Source: JABHHG01 sp964419445
GTDB lineage: Bacteria > Fidelibacterota > Marinisomatia > SCGC-AAA003-L08 > D37C17
Length of the DNA: 24,728 bases
Direction of reading: 5' to 3'
NCBI GenBank assembly: GCA_964419445.1
Contig: CAYQPE010000018.1
Location: 1-24,728, forward strand
This document shows positions 1-6,321 of this stretch, piece by piece; the stretch's first letter is position 1; every line of letters starts with the position of its first letter. A model generated the notes under the pieces. That model was not told the DNA's origin. It was given only the letters and a program-made list of their open reading frames with translations, and ran no database searches. Position numbers and translations under genes: made by a program.

Positions 1-62
1 ATGCTGATGGTATTGTAGATATATTAGATATTGTTCAGATAGTTAATTATATATTGCCGTAA
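1..62 (+). CDS. 3' end of a dockerin-like/EF-hand protein (partial)
   Basis: Only the last codons are in the window. Read from base 3, the frame gives ADGIVDILDIVQIVNYILP and then TAA at 60-62. This matches the second half of a type I dockerin or EF-hand-like repeat, where a D-x-N-x-DG-x-V-(D/N) calcium loop is followed by a helix of the 'ILDIVQIVNYIL' kind. Such repeats often close large secreted proteins in Marinimicrobia and relatives. The rest of the protein lies upstream, so its function cannot be told. A hairpin terminator follows directly. The call rests on about 19 residues. Confidence 0.6.
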   Translation, partial: ADGIVDILDIVQIVNYILP

Positions 63-65
63 AAA

Positions 66-94
66 AGCCACACTCTCATAAAATGTGGCTCTTT
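66..94 (+). terminator. Intrinsic terminator of the dockerin-like gene
   Basis: A 7-bp perfect stem AGCCACA (66-72) pairs with TGTGGCT (84-90) across an 11-base loop. It is followed by CTTT and preceded by an A-run, and starts 4 bases after the stop codon. The T tract is short, so strength is uncertain. Confidence 0.65.
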
Positions 95-221
95 CAAAAC
101 AAACAAGGATTAACAACAGTATAAAATTATAGCATCTCCACAGATGTTATTGTGTCCTTAATCATAGATTCCATTTACTACTAATCTGATGTTATTAGTA
201 TTTATTTGATTTTATTTGAGC
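95..221. other. Intergenic spacer with a weak inverted repeat
   Basis: No open frame of note. It contains a perfect 7-bp inverted repeat, TACTAAT (179-185) and ATTAGTA (194-200), with an 8-base loop followed by a T-rich run. This could be a second weak plus-strand terminator. Nothing else was recognised. Confidence 0.35.
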
Positions 222-224
222 AAT

Positions 225-252
225 AAAAAACCCCTCAATTAAGAAGGGTTTT
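225..252 (-). terminator. Intrinsic terminator of the tRNA gene
   Basis: On the minus strand, immediately 3' of the tRNA, ACCCTTC pairs with GAGGGGT (one G-T wobble) around a TTAATT loop. The stem is extended by AAA/TTT and followed by a T-run (TTTTTTATT). It is a compact terminator a few bases beyond the mature tRNA 3' end. Confidence 0.75.
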
Positions 253-257
253 CGTTG

Positions 258-331
258 TGGGCCCTCAGGGACTTGAACCCCGGACCAATGGATTATGAGT
301 CCACTGCTCTAACCAACTGAGCTAAGGGCCC
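258..331 (-). tRNA. tRNA with CAU anticodon, probably tRNA-Ile2 (lysidine type); tRNA-Met possible
   Basis: The minus strand folds into a complete cloverleaf. The acceptor stem GGGCCCT/AGGGCCC is 7 bp perfect, and the D-arm is GCTC...GAGC. The anticodon loop is CTCATAA (anticodon CAT). The T-arm is CGGGG-TTCAAGT-CCCTG with one G-T pair, and the discriminator base is A73. The loop and the C4-G69 and C5-G68 pairs resemble E. coli tRNA-Ile2, whose C34 TilS converts to lysidine. Elongator tRNA-Met shares the anticodon, so the isotype is an inference. The 3' CCA is not encoded (CAC follows A73), so CCA-adding enzyme would be needed. A promoter lies upstream at 360-388. Confidence 0.93.
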
Positions 332-359
332 TTTGCAGGGAGGAAAATTTAAACGTAAT

Positions 360-388
360 TTTATATTGAATCCCAGAATGTTTCCCAA
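360..388 (-). promoter_or_regulatory. Candidate sigma-70 promoter for the tRNA
   Basis: On the minus strand, TTGGGA (383-388) and TATAAA (360-365) are separated by exactly 17 bases. The predicted transcription start lies about 20 bases before the tRNA 5' end at 331. Position and spacing are as expected; the -35 matches 4 of 6 consensus bases. Confidence 0.55.
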
Positions 389-540
389 ATTATTTATAAA
401 ATTTTACGCCCCTTTTTCATTAGAAAATGCTCATTTTCCAAAAAAAATAAATAAAAAATAAAATTATTTCTCCTCGACAAATGTAAAAAAGTGAAAAAAG
501 TTTGTCATATTTCAGCGCCTTTTCGCATATATAAGAATAA
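389..540. other. A-tract-rich intergenic region with a dyad and possible promoter
   Basis: There is no coding potential. A nearly continuous inverted repeat, GAAAATG (423-429) and CATTTTC (432-438) with a 2-base centre, looks like an operator dyad. It is followed by A/T tracts (440-475) resembling an UP element or curved DNA. TTGTCA at 502-507 could be a -35. Possible -10 boxes downstream (TATATA at 528, TATAAG at 530) have spacers of 20-22 bases, so the promoter is weakly supported. If real, it would drive the structured leader and rsmA. Confidence 0.35.
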
Positions 541-545
541 GAGAG

Positions 546-610
546 ATTTCTTTTTCGTCCCATGAAGAAACCCTGAGCCCTCTGTGCAACGTCCCGTGCA
601 TGGAGGGCTC
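546..610 (+). ncRNA. Unidentified structured RNA or 5' leader with two CGUCCC-loop hairpins
   Basis: Hairpin 1 pairs TTTCTT (547-552) with AAGAAA (565-570) and holds CGTCCC (556-561) in its loop. Hairpin 2 is much stronger. GAGCCCTC (575-582) pairs with GAGGGCTC (603-610), then two G-U pairs, then TGCA (585-588) with TGCA (597-600). That is 14 continuous pairs around the 8-base loop ACGTCCCG, which again holds CGTCCC (590-595). No T-run follows hairpin 2, so it is unlikely to be a terminator. It ends 66 bases before rsmA and may be the rsmA leader, a processed small RNA or a protein-binding site. I recognise no known family. Strand is assigned from the rsmA context; on the other strand both loops show GGGACG. 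Confidence 0.45.
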
Positions 611-676
611 TTGAATGTTGTAACAGTATAAATTTATGGATTCATATCCACATTGCAATAAATTATCAACCTTTAC

Positions 677-1420
677 ATGAAGACATCACATACATTTAGG
701 AAAAAATGGGGTCAAAACTTTCTTCAAGATCCCAATATAATAAAAAAAATTGTAGCAGAATTATCGCCCACTACAGATGATGTTGTAATTGAAATCGGCC
801 CGGGTGAAGGTGCGCTCACTTTTGAATTAGCGAAAACGGTTAAACAAGTTTATGCCATTGAAATTGATCCCTTATTAGTGGAAAAACTCAAGAATAATGT
901 TCCAGATAATGTGCAAATCATTCATGCAGATATATTAGATTTCGATTTAAGCTCTCTTCCCCATTGCACTAAAATTATTGGAAATTTACCCTATAATATT
1001 ACATCACCCATTATTTTTAAATGTTTAGCATGGAAACAGTGGCAATGCATGGTATTCATGACACAAAAAGAAGTTGCCCAACGGATTACCGCTTCTCATG
1101 GAAATAAAGTGTATGGACGACTATCAGTCATGGCACAAGTATGTGCAAAAATAGATTTATCTTTCACTGTCCCACGTACAGTTTTCTATCCACAGCCCAA
1201 TGTGGATTCTGCAATTATATCATTTTTGCCCCAACATTCAACCATTGAAAATATAGATTCCTTTGGAAATTTAGTAAAATCAGCTTTCAGCCAACGTAGA
1301 AAAACATTACGTAATACGTTAAAAGGGGTAATCTCTCCTGATAAAATGGGAGAATTTGCAACAAAACGCGCCGAAGAACTTTCCATAGAAGATTTTATAC
1401 ATTTATATACTCTGAAATAG
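677..1420 (+). CDS. rsmA: 16S rRNA (adenine1518-N6/adenine1519-N6)-dimethyltransferase RsmA (KsgA)
   Basis: Predicted to dimethylate the two adjacent adenines in the 3'-terminal hairpin of 16S rRNA, late in 30S assembly. The N-terminal family motif is present (KKWGQNFLQDPN, residues 9-20). The SAM-binding GPGEG is at 41-45, the acidic ribose ligand in AIEIDP at 60-65, and the catalytic NLPY at 103-106. MTQKEVAQR (128-136) and FYPQPNVDSAI (170-180) are further family blocks. A basic C-terminal domain contains FSQRRKTLRNTL. At 247 residues it is slightly shorter than usual (about 260-280) because the ends are compact. No SD precedes the ATG, but no earlier start is needed. It is followed after 69 bases by the sigma-factor gene; a hairpin pair lies upstream. 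Confidence 0.95.
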   Translation: MKTSHTFRKKWGQNFLQDPNIIKKIVAELSPTTDDVVIEIGPGEGALTFELAKTVKQVYAIEIDPLLVEKLKNNVPDNVQIIHADILDFDLSSLPHCTKIIGNLPYNITSPIIFKCLAWKQWQCMVFMTQKEVAQRITASHGNKVYGRLSVMAQVCAKIDLSFTVPRTVFYPQPNVDSAIISFLPQHSTIENIDSFGNLVKSAFSQRRKTLRNTLKGVISPDKMGEFATKRAEELSIEDFIHLYTLK

Positions 1421-1489
1421 CTATTGGTTAAGCTTAATAAATAGCTGTAAATTTCTGGGCTCTTTTCTTCAACAAATAACAGGGGTATT

Positions 1490-2623
1490 ATGGCCAAAAA
1501 AGATGAAGTGAAAACAAAAAAGAAGGCAACGACAAAAAAGGCTGCCACAAAAGCAGAGCCTAAAAAAGCAGTTGCTAAAAAAACCACGTCCAAAAAAACG
1601 ACTAAAAAGAGCAAAAAGGTAAAAGCAAAAGGTAAGTCTGTTAAAGGTTCTTTGGATAAGAAATTAGAATCTGAAGATTCTAAGGATCAACTCACAGAGT
1701 CTGAAACTATGGCTGCTGAAAAGCTTTCTGCTGAAGAGCGTCGTAAGAAAAAGCGTAAAGCTAAGCTAGAAAAGAAAATTCAAAAACTGGGAAGTGATGC
1801 CAATCGCTCTCTCAGTAAATATTTACAAGAAATTAGTAAATATGACCCCTTACTTCCAGAACGTGAAGTAGAATTGGCTATTGCGGTAAAACAAGGTAAG
1901 CGACGTGCATTAAAAGAATTAGTTGAAGCAAATCTTCGATTTGTAGTTTCTGTTGCAAAAGACTATCAAGGGCAAGGTCTTCCCCTAACTGATTTAATAA
2001 ATGAAGGTAATTTAGGCCTCATTAAGGCCTCCGAACGTTTTGATGAAACCCGTGGATTTAAGTTTATTTCCTATGCTGTATGGTGGATTCGTCAATCTAT
2101 TCTTCAGGCATTAGCTGAACATTCAAGAATTGTTAGACTTCCGCTTAATCGTGTAGGGACTATCAGTAAAATTAATAAAGCTGCAGAGCGTTTGGAGCAA
2201 GAGTTTGAGCGATCACCTCGTGCAGATGAGTTGGCTCGTCAGTTAGAAATGAAACCTCGTGAAGTAAATGATGCACAACGTATTTCTCGTCGGCATCACT
2301 CACTTGATACCCCATTTTCTGATGATGATAAAAACTGCCTCATGGATGTTATTGAAGATAATAAAACTGAGGCTCCAGATAAAGAATTGCTAATGGATTC
2401 ACTTCAAGAAGAAGTGGCTGCAGCATTAGATACATTAAAAGAACGTGAGCGTGATGTAATAAGAATGTACTTTGGCATCGATAGAGAATATGCACTCACA
2501 TTAAATGAGATTGGTGAAGAATTTGGATTAACACGTGAACGTGTTCGTCAAATTAAAGAAAAGGCAATTCGTCGCCTACGACACCGCTCAAGAAGTAGAA
2601 AATTAAGACAATATTTAGGATAA
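1490..2623 (+). CDS. rpoD: Major RNA polymerase sigma factor (RpoD/SigA family) with lysine-rich N-terminal tail
   Basis: Group 1 sigma factor giving promoter recognition to RNA polymerase. Region 1.2 starts near residue 105 (SLSKYLQEI). Region 2 spans about 136-205, with LRFVVSVAKDYQGQGLPL and the melting and -10 segment KFISYAVWWIRQSI. Region 3 follows to about 290. Region 4 has the -35 helix-turn-helix LTLNEIGEEFGLTRERVRQI (337-356). Region 1.1 is absent, as in Bacteroidota sigma factors. In its place residues 1-54 form an almost pure K/A/T tail with 22 lysines in the first 50 positions, resembling a histone H1 C-terminal tail. A second basic, helical stretch lies at 78-100. The start has an AGGGG SD about 6 bases upstream. 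It is 21 bases from rpsU, so the two are probably cotranscribed. Confidence 0.95.
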   Translation: MAKKDEVKTKKKATTKKAATKAEPKKAVAKKTTSKKTTKKSKKVKAKGKSVKGSLDKKLESEDSKDQLTESETMAAEKLSAEERRKKKRKAKLEKKIQKLGSDANRSLSKYLQEISKYDPLLPEREVELAIAVKQGKRRALKELVEANLRFVVSVAKDYQGQGLPLTDLINEGNLGLIKASERFDETRGFKFISYAVWWIRQSILQALAEHSRIVRLPLNRVGTISKINKAAERLEQEFERSPRADELARQLEMKPREVNDAQRISRRHHSLDTPFSDDDKNCLMDVIEDNKTEAPDKELLMDSLQEEVAAALDTLKERERDVIRMYFGIDREYALTLNEIGEEFGLTRERVRQIKEKAIRRLRHRSRSRKLRQYLG

Positions 2624-2624
2624 T

Positions 2625-2633
2625 GAGAGGGGG
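2625..2633 (+). promoter_or_regulatory. Purine-rich ribosome binding site of rpsU
   Basis: GAGAGGGGG lies 11 bases before the rpsU ATG, directly after the sigma-factor stop. It is one of the longer SD-like tracts in the window, while rsmA, dnaG and the cyclase gene have none visible. It also fixes the rpsU start. Confidence 0.6.
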
Positions 2634-2644
2634 TAAATAAGAAT

Positions 2645-2833
2645 ATGGTAAGCGTTACAGTTAAAAATGGTGAACCCTTTGAAAAAGCGTTACGACGTTT
2701 CAAAAAGAAATGGGAAAAAGCTGGTATTTTACGAGATGTTAGAAGTCGTTCATACTATCTAAAACCAAGTGAAGCACGAAAAATTGCTCGCTCTAAAAAA
2801 AGACGTGGAACTCGCCCTTCTTCCAGATATTAA
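2645..2833 (+). CDS. rpsU: 30S ribosomal protein bS21
   Basis: Small basic protein of 62 residues, as expected for bS21. It sits on the 30S platform next to the 16S 3' end and the anti-SD region. Family features are VTVKNGEPFEKALRRFKKK (residues 4-22), the KAGIL segment, the R-rich middle and a basic C-terminus ending in RPSSRY. It lies 21 bases after the sigma-factor gene and ends at a strong terminator. In many bacteria rpsU, dnaG and rpoD form one operon. Here rpoD-rpsU remain adjacent in reversed order and dnaG lies about 14 kb away. In Flavobacterium, bS21 is linked to anti-SD occlusion and self-regulation through the rpsU SD; whether this holds here is inference. Confidence 0.95.
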   Translation: MVSVTVKNGEPFEKALRRFKKKWEKAGILRDVRSRSYYLKPSEARKIARSKKRRGTRPSSRY

Positions 2834-2870
2834 TCGTCTGGGAAGTGAGTTTTAACATTTATTTCATATT

Positions 2871-2904
2871 GAAAATCCAGACTTCATTGTCTGGATTTTC
2901 TTTT
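2871..2904 (+). terminator. Strong intrinsic terminator after rpsU
   Basis: A perfect 12-bp stem GAAAATCCAGAC (2871-2882) pairs with GTCTGGATTTTC (2889-2900). The loop is TTCATT and TTTT follows. It separates the rsmA/sigma/rpsU block from the phosphohexomutase operon, whose ATG lies 18 bases after it. Confidence 0.9.
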
Positions 2905-2921
2905 ACACTTTAGGAAAAATA

Positions 2922-4262
2922 ATGACTTTAATCCGTGGAATATCAGGAATCCGTGGCATTGTTGATGATGGTTTAGATGCCCACGTGGTTTCTGATCACA
3001 TGAAAGCATTTTCACAGCTACAGCCCCAGGGTATTATTTTGGTGGCTAGAGATTCCCGTACTCATGGTGCGGATCTCATTGACGCAGCGTGTTTTGCATT
3101 GGCTACATCTGGACGGGAAGTAATAAATTGCGATATAATCCCCACGCCTACCGCACAATTCCTTGTGGAAAAAAATAAATATGCTGGAGGGATTGTCATT
3201 ACCGCCAGCCATAATCCCACAGAATGGAATGGTATAAAATTTATTGATGATGATGGTTGCTTTTTAGACGCTGAATCAAATACTCGATTATTTAGACTTG
3301 CCGATGAATCTGATTCATTAGAAGAAGGTGCTCTCGGTACTATTTCTGAAGATCAACATGGATTGCAAACCCATATTTCTCATACCACCAATTTGTCTGT
3401 TATTGATTCAGCAAGCATTAAATCTCGTAAATTCAAAGTAGTAGTGGACGCTGTAAATGGCGCTGCCTCTCATGCACTTCCAAAGCTCTTAGAATCATTC
3501 AATTGTGATGTTGTTTCTATCCATTGTTCACCCAATGGAAAATTCCCACGTGGTGCAGAACCCCTTCCTCATAATTTGAAAATTTTAGGCGAGGAAGTTA
3601 TAAAACACAACGCAGATGTTGGCTTTGCCACAGACCCTGATGGAGACAGATTGGCAGTAGTAGATGAAAAAGGACAACCATTAGGAGAAGAATATACTCT
3701 CACCATCTGTGCAGATGGTATTTTATCGGCTCATGATATTGCTACGCCGTTGGTTACAAATTTATCAACAACATTGGCTTTAGATATGATTGCAAAAAAA
3801 TATCGCAACCATGTAAAACGTTCTGCAGTTGGTGAAATCAATGTAGTTAATCTCATGAAAAAAACTAATTCTGTAATTGGTGGTGAAGGAAATGGTGGCG
3901 TAATTCTTCCTGAATCTCATTACGGTCGTGATGCTTTAGTTGGGGTGGCTCTCTTCTTAAATCGCATGGCGATGGATGCACAATCTGTTAGCGAAATTTT
4001 TAAACAAATGCCTCAATTTTTTATGGTGAAAGATAAAATTCATTTAGGTGAAATAAATGCAGAGATTGCCTTATCTAAAATCGAAAAAAGTTTTTCTAAT
4101 GCTCAATTAGATAAAACAGATGGACTGAAAATTTTATGGGATGACCAATGGCTTCATATTAGAAAATCAAATACTGAGCCTATCATTCGCATCTATTCGG
4201 AAGCACCATCTCAAAAACAAGCAAACCATCTTGTCCACCAAGTTAAAGACTGCATCAAATGA
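2922..4262 (+). CDS. glmM: Phosphohexomutase, GlmM/phosphomannomutase family
   Basis: Alpha-D-phosphohexomutase moving phosphate between C1 and C6 of a sugar phosphate. It most likely makes glucosamine-1-phosphate for cell-wall precursors, or mannose/glucose-1-phosphate. The phosphoserine loop TASHNP is at residues 94-99 (catalytic Ser96). The Mg-binding DPDGDR is at 238-243, the sugar-binding GEGNGG at 320-325, and the phosphate-binding RKSNTEP at 413-419. At 446 residues the length is normal. The GEGNGG form (rather than GEQSGH of E. coli GlmM) resembles the archaeal-type and broad-specificity enzymes, so the substrate and the symbol are provisional. SD AGGA lies 6 bases before the ATG. Its stop overlaps the deoC start (ATGA), making it the first gene of a coupled operon. 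Confidence 0.85.
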   Translation: MTLIRGISGIRGIVDDGLDAHVVSDHMKAFSQLQPQGIILVARDSRTHGADLIDAACFALATSGREVINCDIIPTPTAQFLVEKNKYAGGIVITASHNPTEWNGIKFIDDDGCFLDAESNTRLFRLADESDSLEEGALGTISEDQHGLQTHISHTTNLSVIDSASIKSRKFKVVVDAVNGAASHALPKLLESFNCDVVSIHCSPNGKFPRGAEPLPHNLKILGEEVIKHNADVGFATDPDGDRLAVVDEKGQPLGEEYTLTICADGILSAHDIATPLVTNLSTTLALDMIAKKYRNHVKRSAVGEINVVNLMKKTNSVIGGEGNGGVILPESHYGRDALVGVALFLNRMAMDAQSVSEIFKQMPQFFMVKDKIHLGEINAEIALSKIEKSFSNAQLDKTDGLKILWDDQWLHIRKSNTEPIIRIYSEAPSQKQANHLVHQVKDCIK

Positions 4263-4906
4263 AAATTTCACAATATATAGACCATACAAATTTATCCTCT
4301 ACGGCATCAAACGATGACATTATCGCACTTTGCAAAGATGCAATTACATATCAATTTAAATCGGTGTGTGTGTATCCCCATTTTGTAAATAAATGCTCTG
4401 AATTATTGAAGGATTCAGCAGTGTTAGTGTGCACAGTTGTGGGATTCCCCCATGGAAACCATACCACTGCTTCAAAGGTGTTTGAAACTGAAGATGCCAT
4501 ATTAAATGGGGCTGATGAAATCGATATGGTTATAAATCTATCAGCCTTAAAAAATGAGGACATTGATAAGGTAAAAAATGATATTCAATTAGTGGTAAAT
4601 GCCTCTTCAGGAAAAGTTGTAAAAGTGATTATTGAAACATGTCTCTTATCCCCAGATGAAATTAAATTGGCATGTGAAGTTTCAGAAAGTACAGGTGCAC
4701 AGTTTGTTAAAACTTCAACAGGATTTTCTACCCATGGTGCCACGGTTGAACATATAGAATTAATGAGAAAATCTGTTTCAGAATCAATGGGTGTGAAAGC
4801 TTCTGGTGGAATTAAAACCTACGAAGATTGTACTAATATGATTAATGCCGGTGCAACTCGAATTGGAACTAGCTCTGGTGTACAAATTATGGAGGCAACA
4901 TCTTGA
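4259..4906 (+). CDS. deoC: Deoxyribose-phosphate aldolase DeoC
   Basis: Class I aldolase cleaving 2-deoxyribose-5-phosphate to glyceraldehyde-3-phosphate and acetaldehyde in deoxynucleoside catabolism. The Schiff-base lysine is K151 in VKTSTGF. The activating lysine is K180 in VKASGGI, and the proton-relay Asp is D89 in DEIDMV. The N-terminal IDHTNL and the HGNHTT loop are family-typical. At 215 residues it is the short bacterial form. The start overlaps the mutase stop as ATGA, and the stop overlaps the TTG start of the next gene. No SD is visible, so translation is probably coupled to the upstream gene. Confidence 0.95.
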   Translation: MKISQYIDHTNLSSTASNDDIIALCKDAITYQFKSVCVYPHFVNKCSELLKDSAVLVCTVVGFPHGNHTTASKVFETEDAILNGADEIDMVINLSALKNEDIDKVKNDIQLVVNASSGKVVKVIIETCLLSPDEIKLACEVSESTGAQFVKTSTGFSTHGATVEHIELMRKSVSESMGVKASGGIKTYEDCTNMINAGATRIGTSSGVQIMEATS

Positions 4907-6321
4907 CTACCACTCAAGTTAAAATCCCTAAAAAGGGAACGGATGTAGAACTTAAAATTGATTCCCTTGCATTTGGTGGAATGGGAGTATCACGAATCGG
5001 TGATATGATTGTATTTGTGAAAAATGCCATTCCGGGTCAAACTGTATTTGCACGAATTACAAAAAAACGATCATCATTTCTTGAAGCTCGAAAACTCAAT
5101 TTAATTGAGGAGTCACCTCAATCTGTACCGGTAAAATGTGATCATTTTAACGATTGTGGTGGATGCACTTTCCAAAATCTTGATTACAAAATCCAAACCC
5201 AATACAAAGAGCAGCATGTACATGATAATTTTAAACGTATAGGTGGGTTTACTGAATTTGATGCTGAACCAATCCTTGTTTGTGATGATATATTTCATTA
5301 TCGAAACAAGATGGAGTTCACTTTTTCCAATCGACGATGGACAACTGATGATGAGCCTGAAAATGTTGATGCTAGCTTTGCATTGGGGCTCCATATTTCA
5401 GGTAGATATAATAAAATTTTAGATATAAACTATTGTCATTTACAAAGTGAAGATGCCAATAGAATTTTGAATTTAGTGAAAAAAATGTGTGTGGATTTAG
5501 AAATTCCTCCGTACGATATCAAAGAGCATGAAGGATTTATGCGCCATTTGATGATTCGCCATGGTAGTGCCACAGACGAAATTATGGTTAACTTGGTTAC
5601 ATCAAAAGATGGTCGTGAAATATTAGCTCCAATAGTAAACCAATTGGTTGAAAAATTTCCCAATATTGTATGTATTGTAAATAATGTAACCACAAGAAGG
5701 GCTGGAGTTTCAAGTGGCGAACATCAACATGTACTTTTTGGTAAAGATACAATTAATGAAAAATTAGGATCATATGAATATATGATTTCTGCTGATTCAT
5801 TTTTCCAAACCAATACGCATCAAGCAAAACGATTGTATGATGTAATTGTTGAAGAAGCTTCCCTCACCGGCAATGAAGTTGTCTATGATTTATTTTGTGG
5901 AACAGGGTCAATTTCACTATATCTGGCACAGTATGCTAAGCAAGTTTATGGATTTGAATTGGTTATGTCTGCTGTACAAGATGCTATGCAAAACGCACAG
6001 ACCAATAATATTAAAAATGCTATGTTTTTTGCCGGTGATTTAATGAATTTATTTAGAACTAATATTGAAGCACAGCAATTAGAACCCCCTCATGTGATGA
6101 TTGTTGACCCACCACGTGCAGGGTTACATCCCAAAACTGTTGAAGATTTACTAGATAAAAATCCTGAAAAAATCGTCTATGTTTCATGTAATCCATCAAC
6201 ACAGGCACGCGATGTAAAAATTCTTTGTGAAAATGGATTTGAGCTAAAAAAAATACGCCCTGTTGATATGTTTCCCCATACTCCACATATTGAAAATATT
6301 GCAACATTAGTGAGGAGTTAA
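4903..6321 (+). CDS. rlmD: 23S rRNA (uracil-5-)-methyltransferase, RumA/RlmD family
   Basis: SAM-dependent m5U methyltransferase. An N-terminal TRAM RNA-binding domain covers about residues 5-68. The four [4Fe-4S] cysteines are C79, C85, C88 and C178. The SAM loop FCGTG is at 331-335 and DPPRAG at 402-407. The catalytic cysteine is C429 in SCNP, and the general base is E463 in HIE. At 472 residues the length is normal. The start is TTG with GGAGG 7 bases upstream, overlapping the deoC stop as TTGA. The [4Fe-4S] set places it with RlmD/RlmC/RlmCD. Which uracil (1939, 747 or both) cannot be told from sequence, so the symbol is by family. Confidence 0.9.
   Translation: MTTTQVKIPKKGTDVELKIDSLAFGGMGVSRIGDMIVFVKNAIPGQTVFARITKKRSSFLEARKLNLIEESPQSVPVKCDHFNDCGGCTFQNLDYKIQTQYKEQHVHDNFKRIGGFTEFDAEPILVCDDIFHYRNKMEFTFSNRRWTTDDEPENVDASFALGLHISGRYNKILDINYCHLQSEDANRILNLVKKMCVDLEIPPYDIKEHEGFMRHLMIRHGSATDEIMVNLVTSKDGREILAPIVNQLVEKFPNIVCIVNNVTTRRAGVSSGEHQHVLFGKDTINEKLGSYEYMISADSFFQTNTHQAKRLYDVIVEEASLTGNEVVYDLFCGTGSISLYLAQYAKQVYGFELVMSAVQDAMQNAQTNNIKNAMFFAGDLMNLFRTNIEAQQLEPPHVMIVDPPRAGLHPKTVEDLLDKNPEKIVYVSCNPSTQARDVKILCENGFELKKIRPVDMFPHTPHIENIATLVRS

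Noticed and set aside
562..576. ATG AAG AAA CCC TGA in the structured leader as a leader peptide for attenuation.
   Set aside because: Four codons, no SD, no run of regulatory codons; it overlaps hairpin 1.
1419..1446. AGCTATT/AATAGCT hairpin after rsmA as a terminator.
   Set aside because: A 14-base loop and no T-run follow; too weak to call.
1516..1540. Two in-frame A_AAA_AAG slippery heptamers (1516-1522 and 1534-1540) in the sigma-factor tail, suggesting programmed -1 frameshifting.
   Set aside because: They follow from the lysine-rich composition, the -1 frame stops soon after, and no stimulatory structure was seen.
1186..1614. 142-residue open frame on the minus strand.
   Set aside because: It lies opposite rsmA and the lysine-rich sigma tail; its Phe/Val-rich start is the complement of lysine codons.
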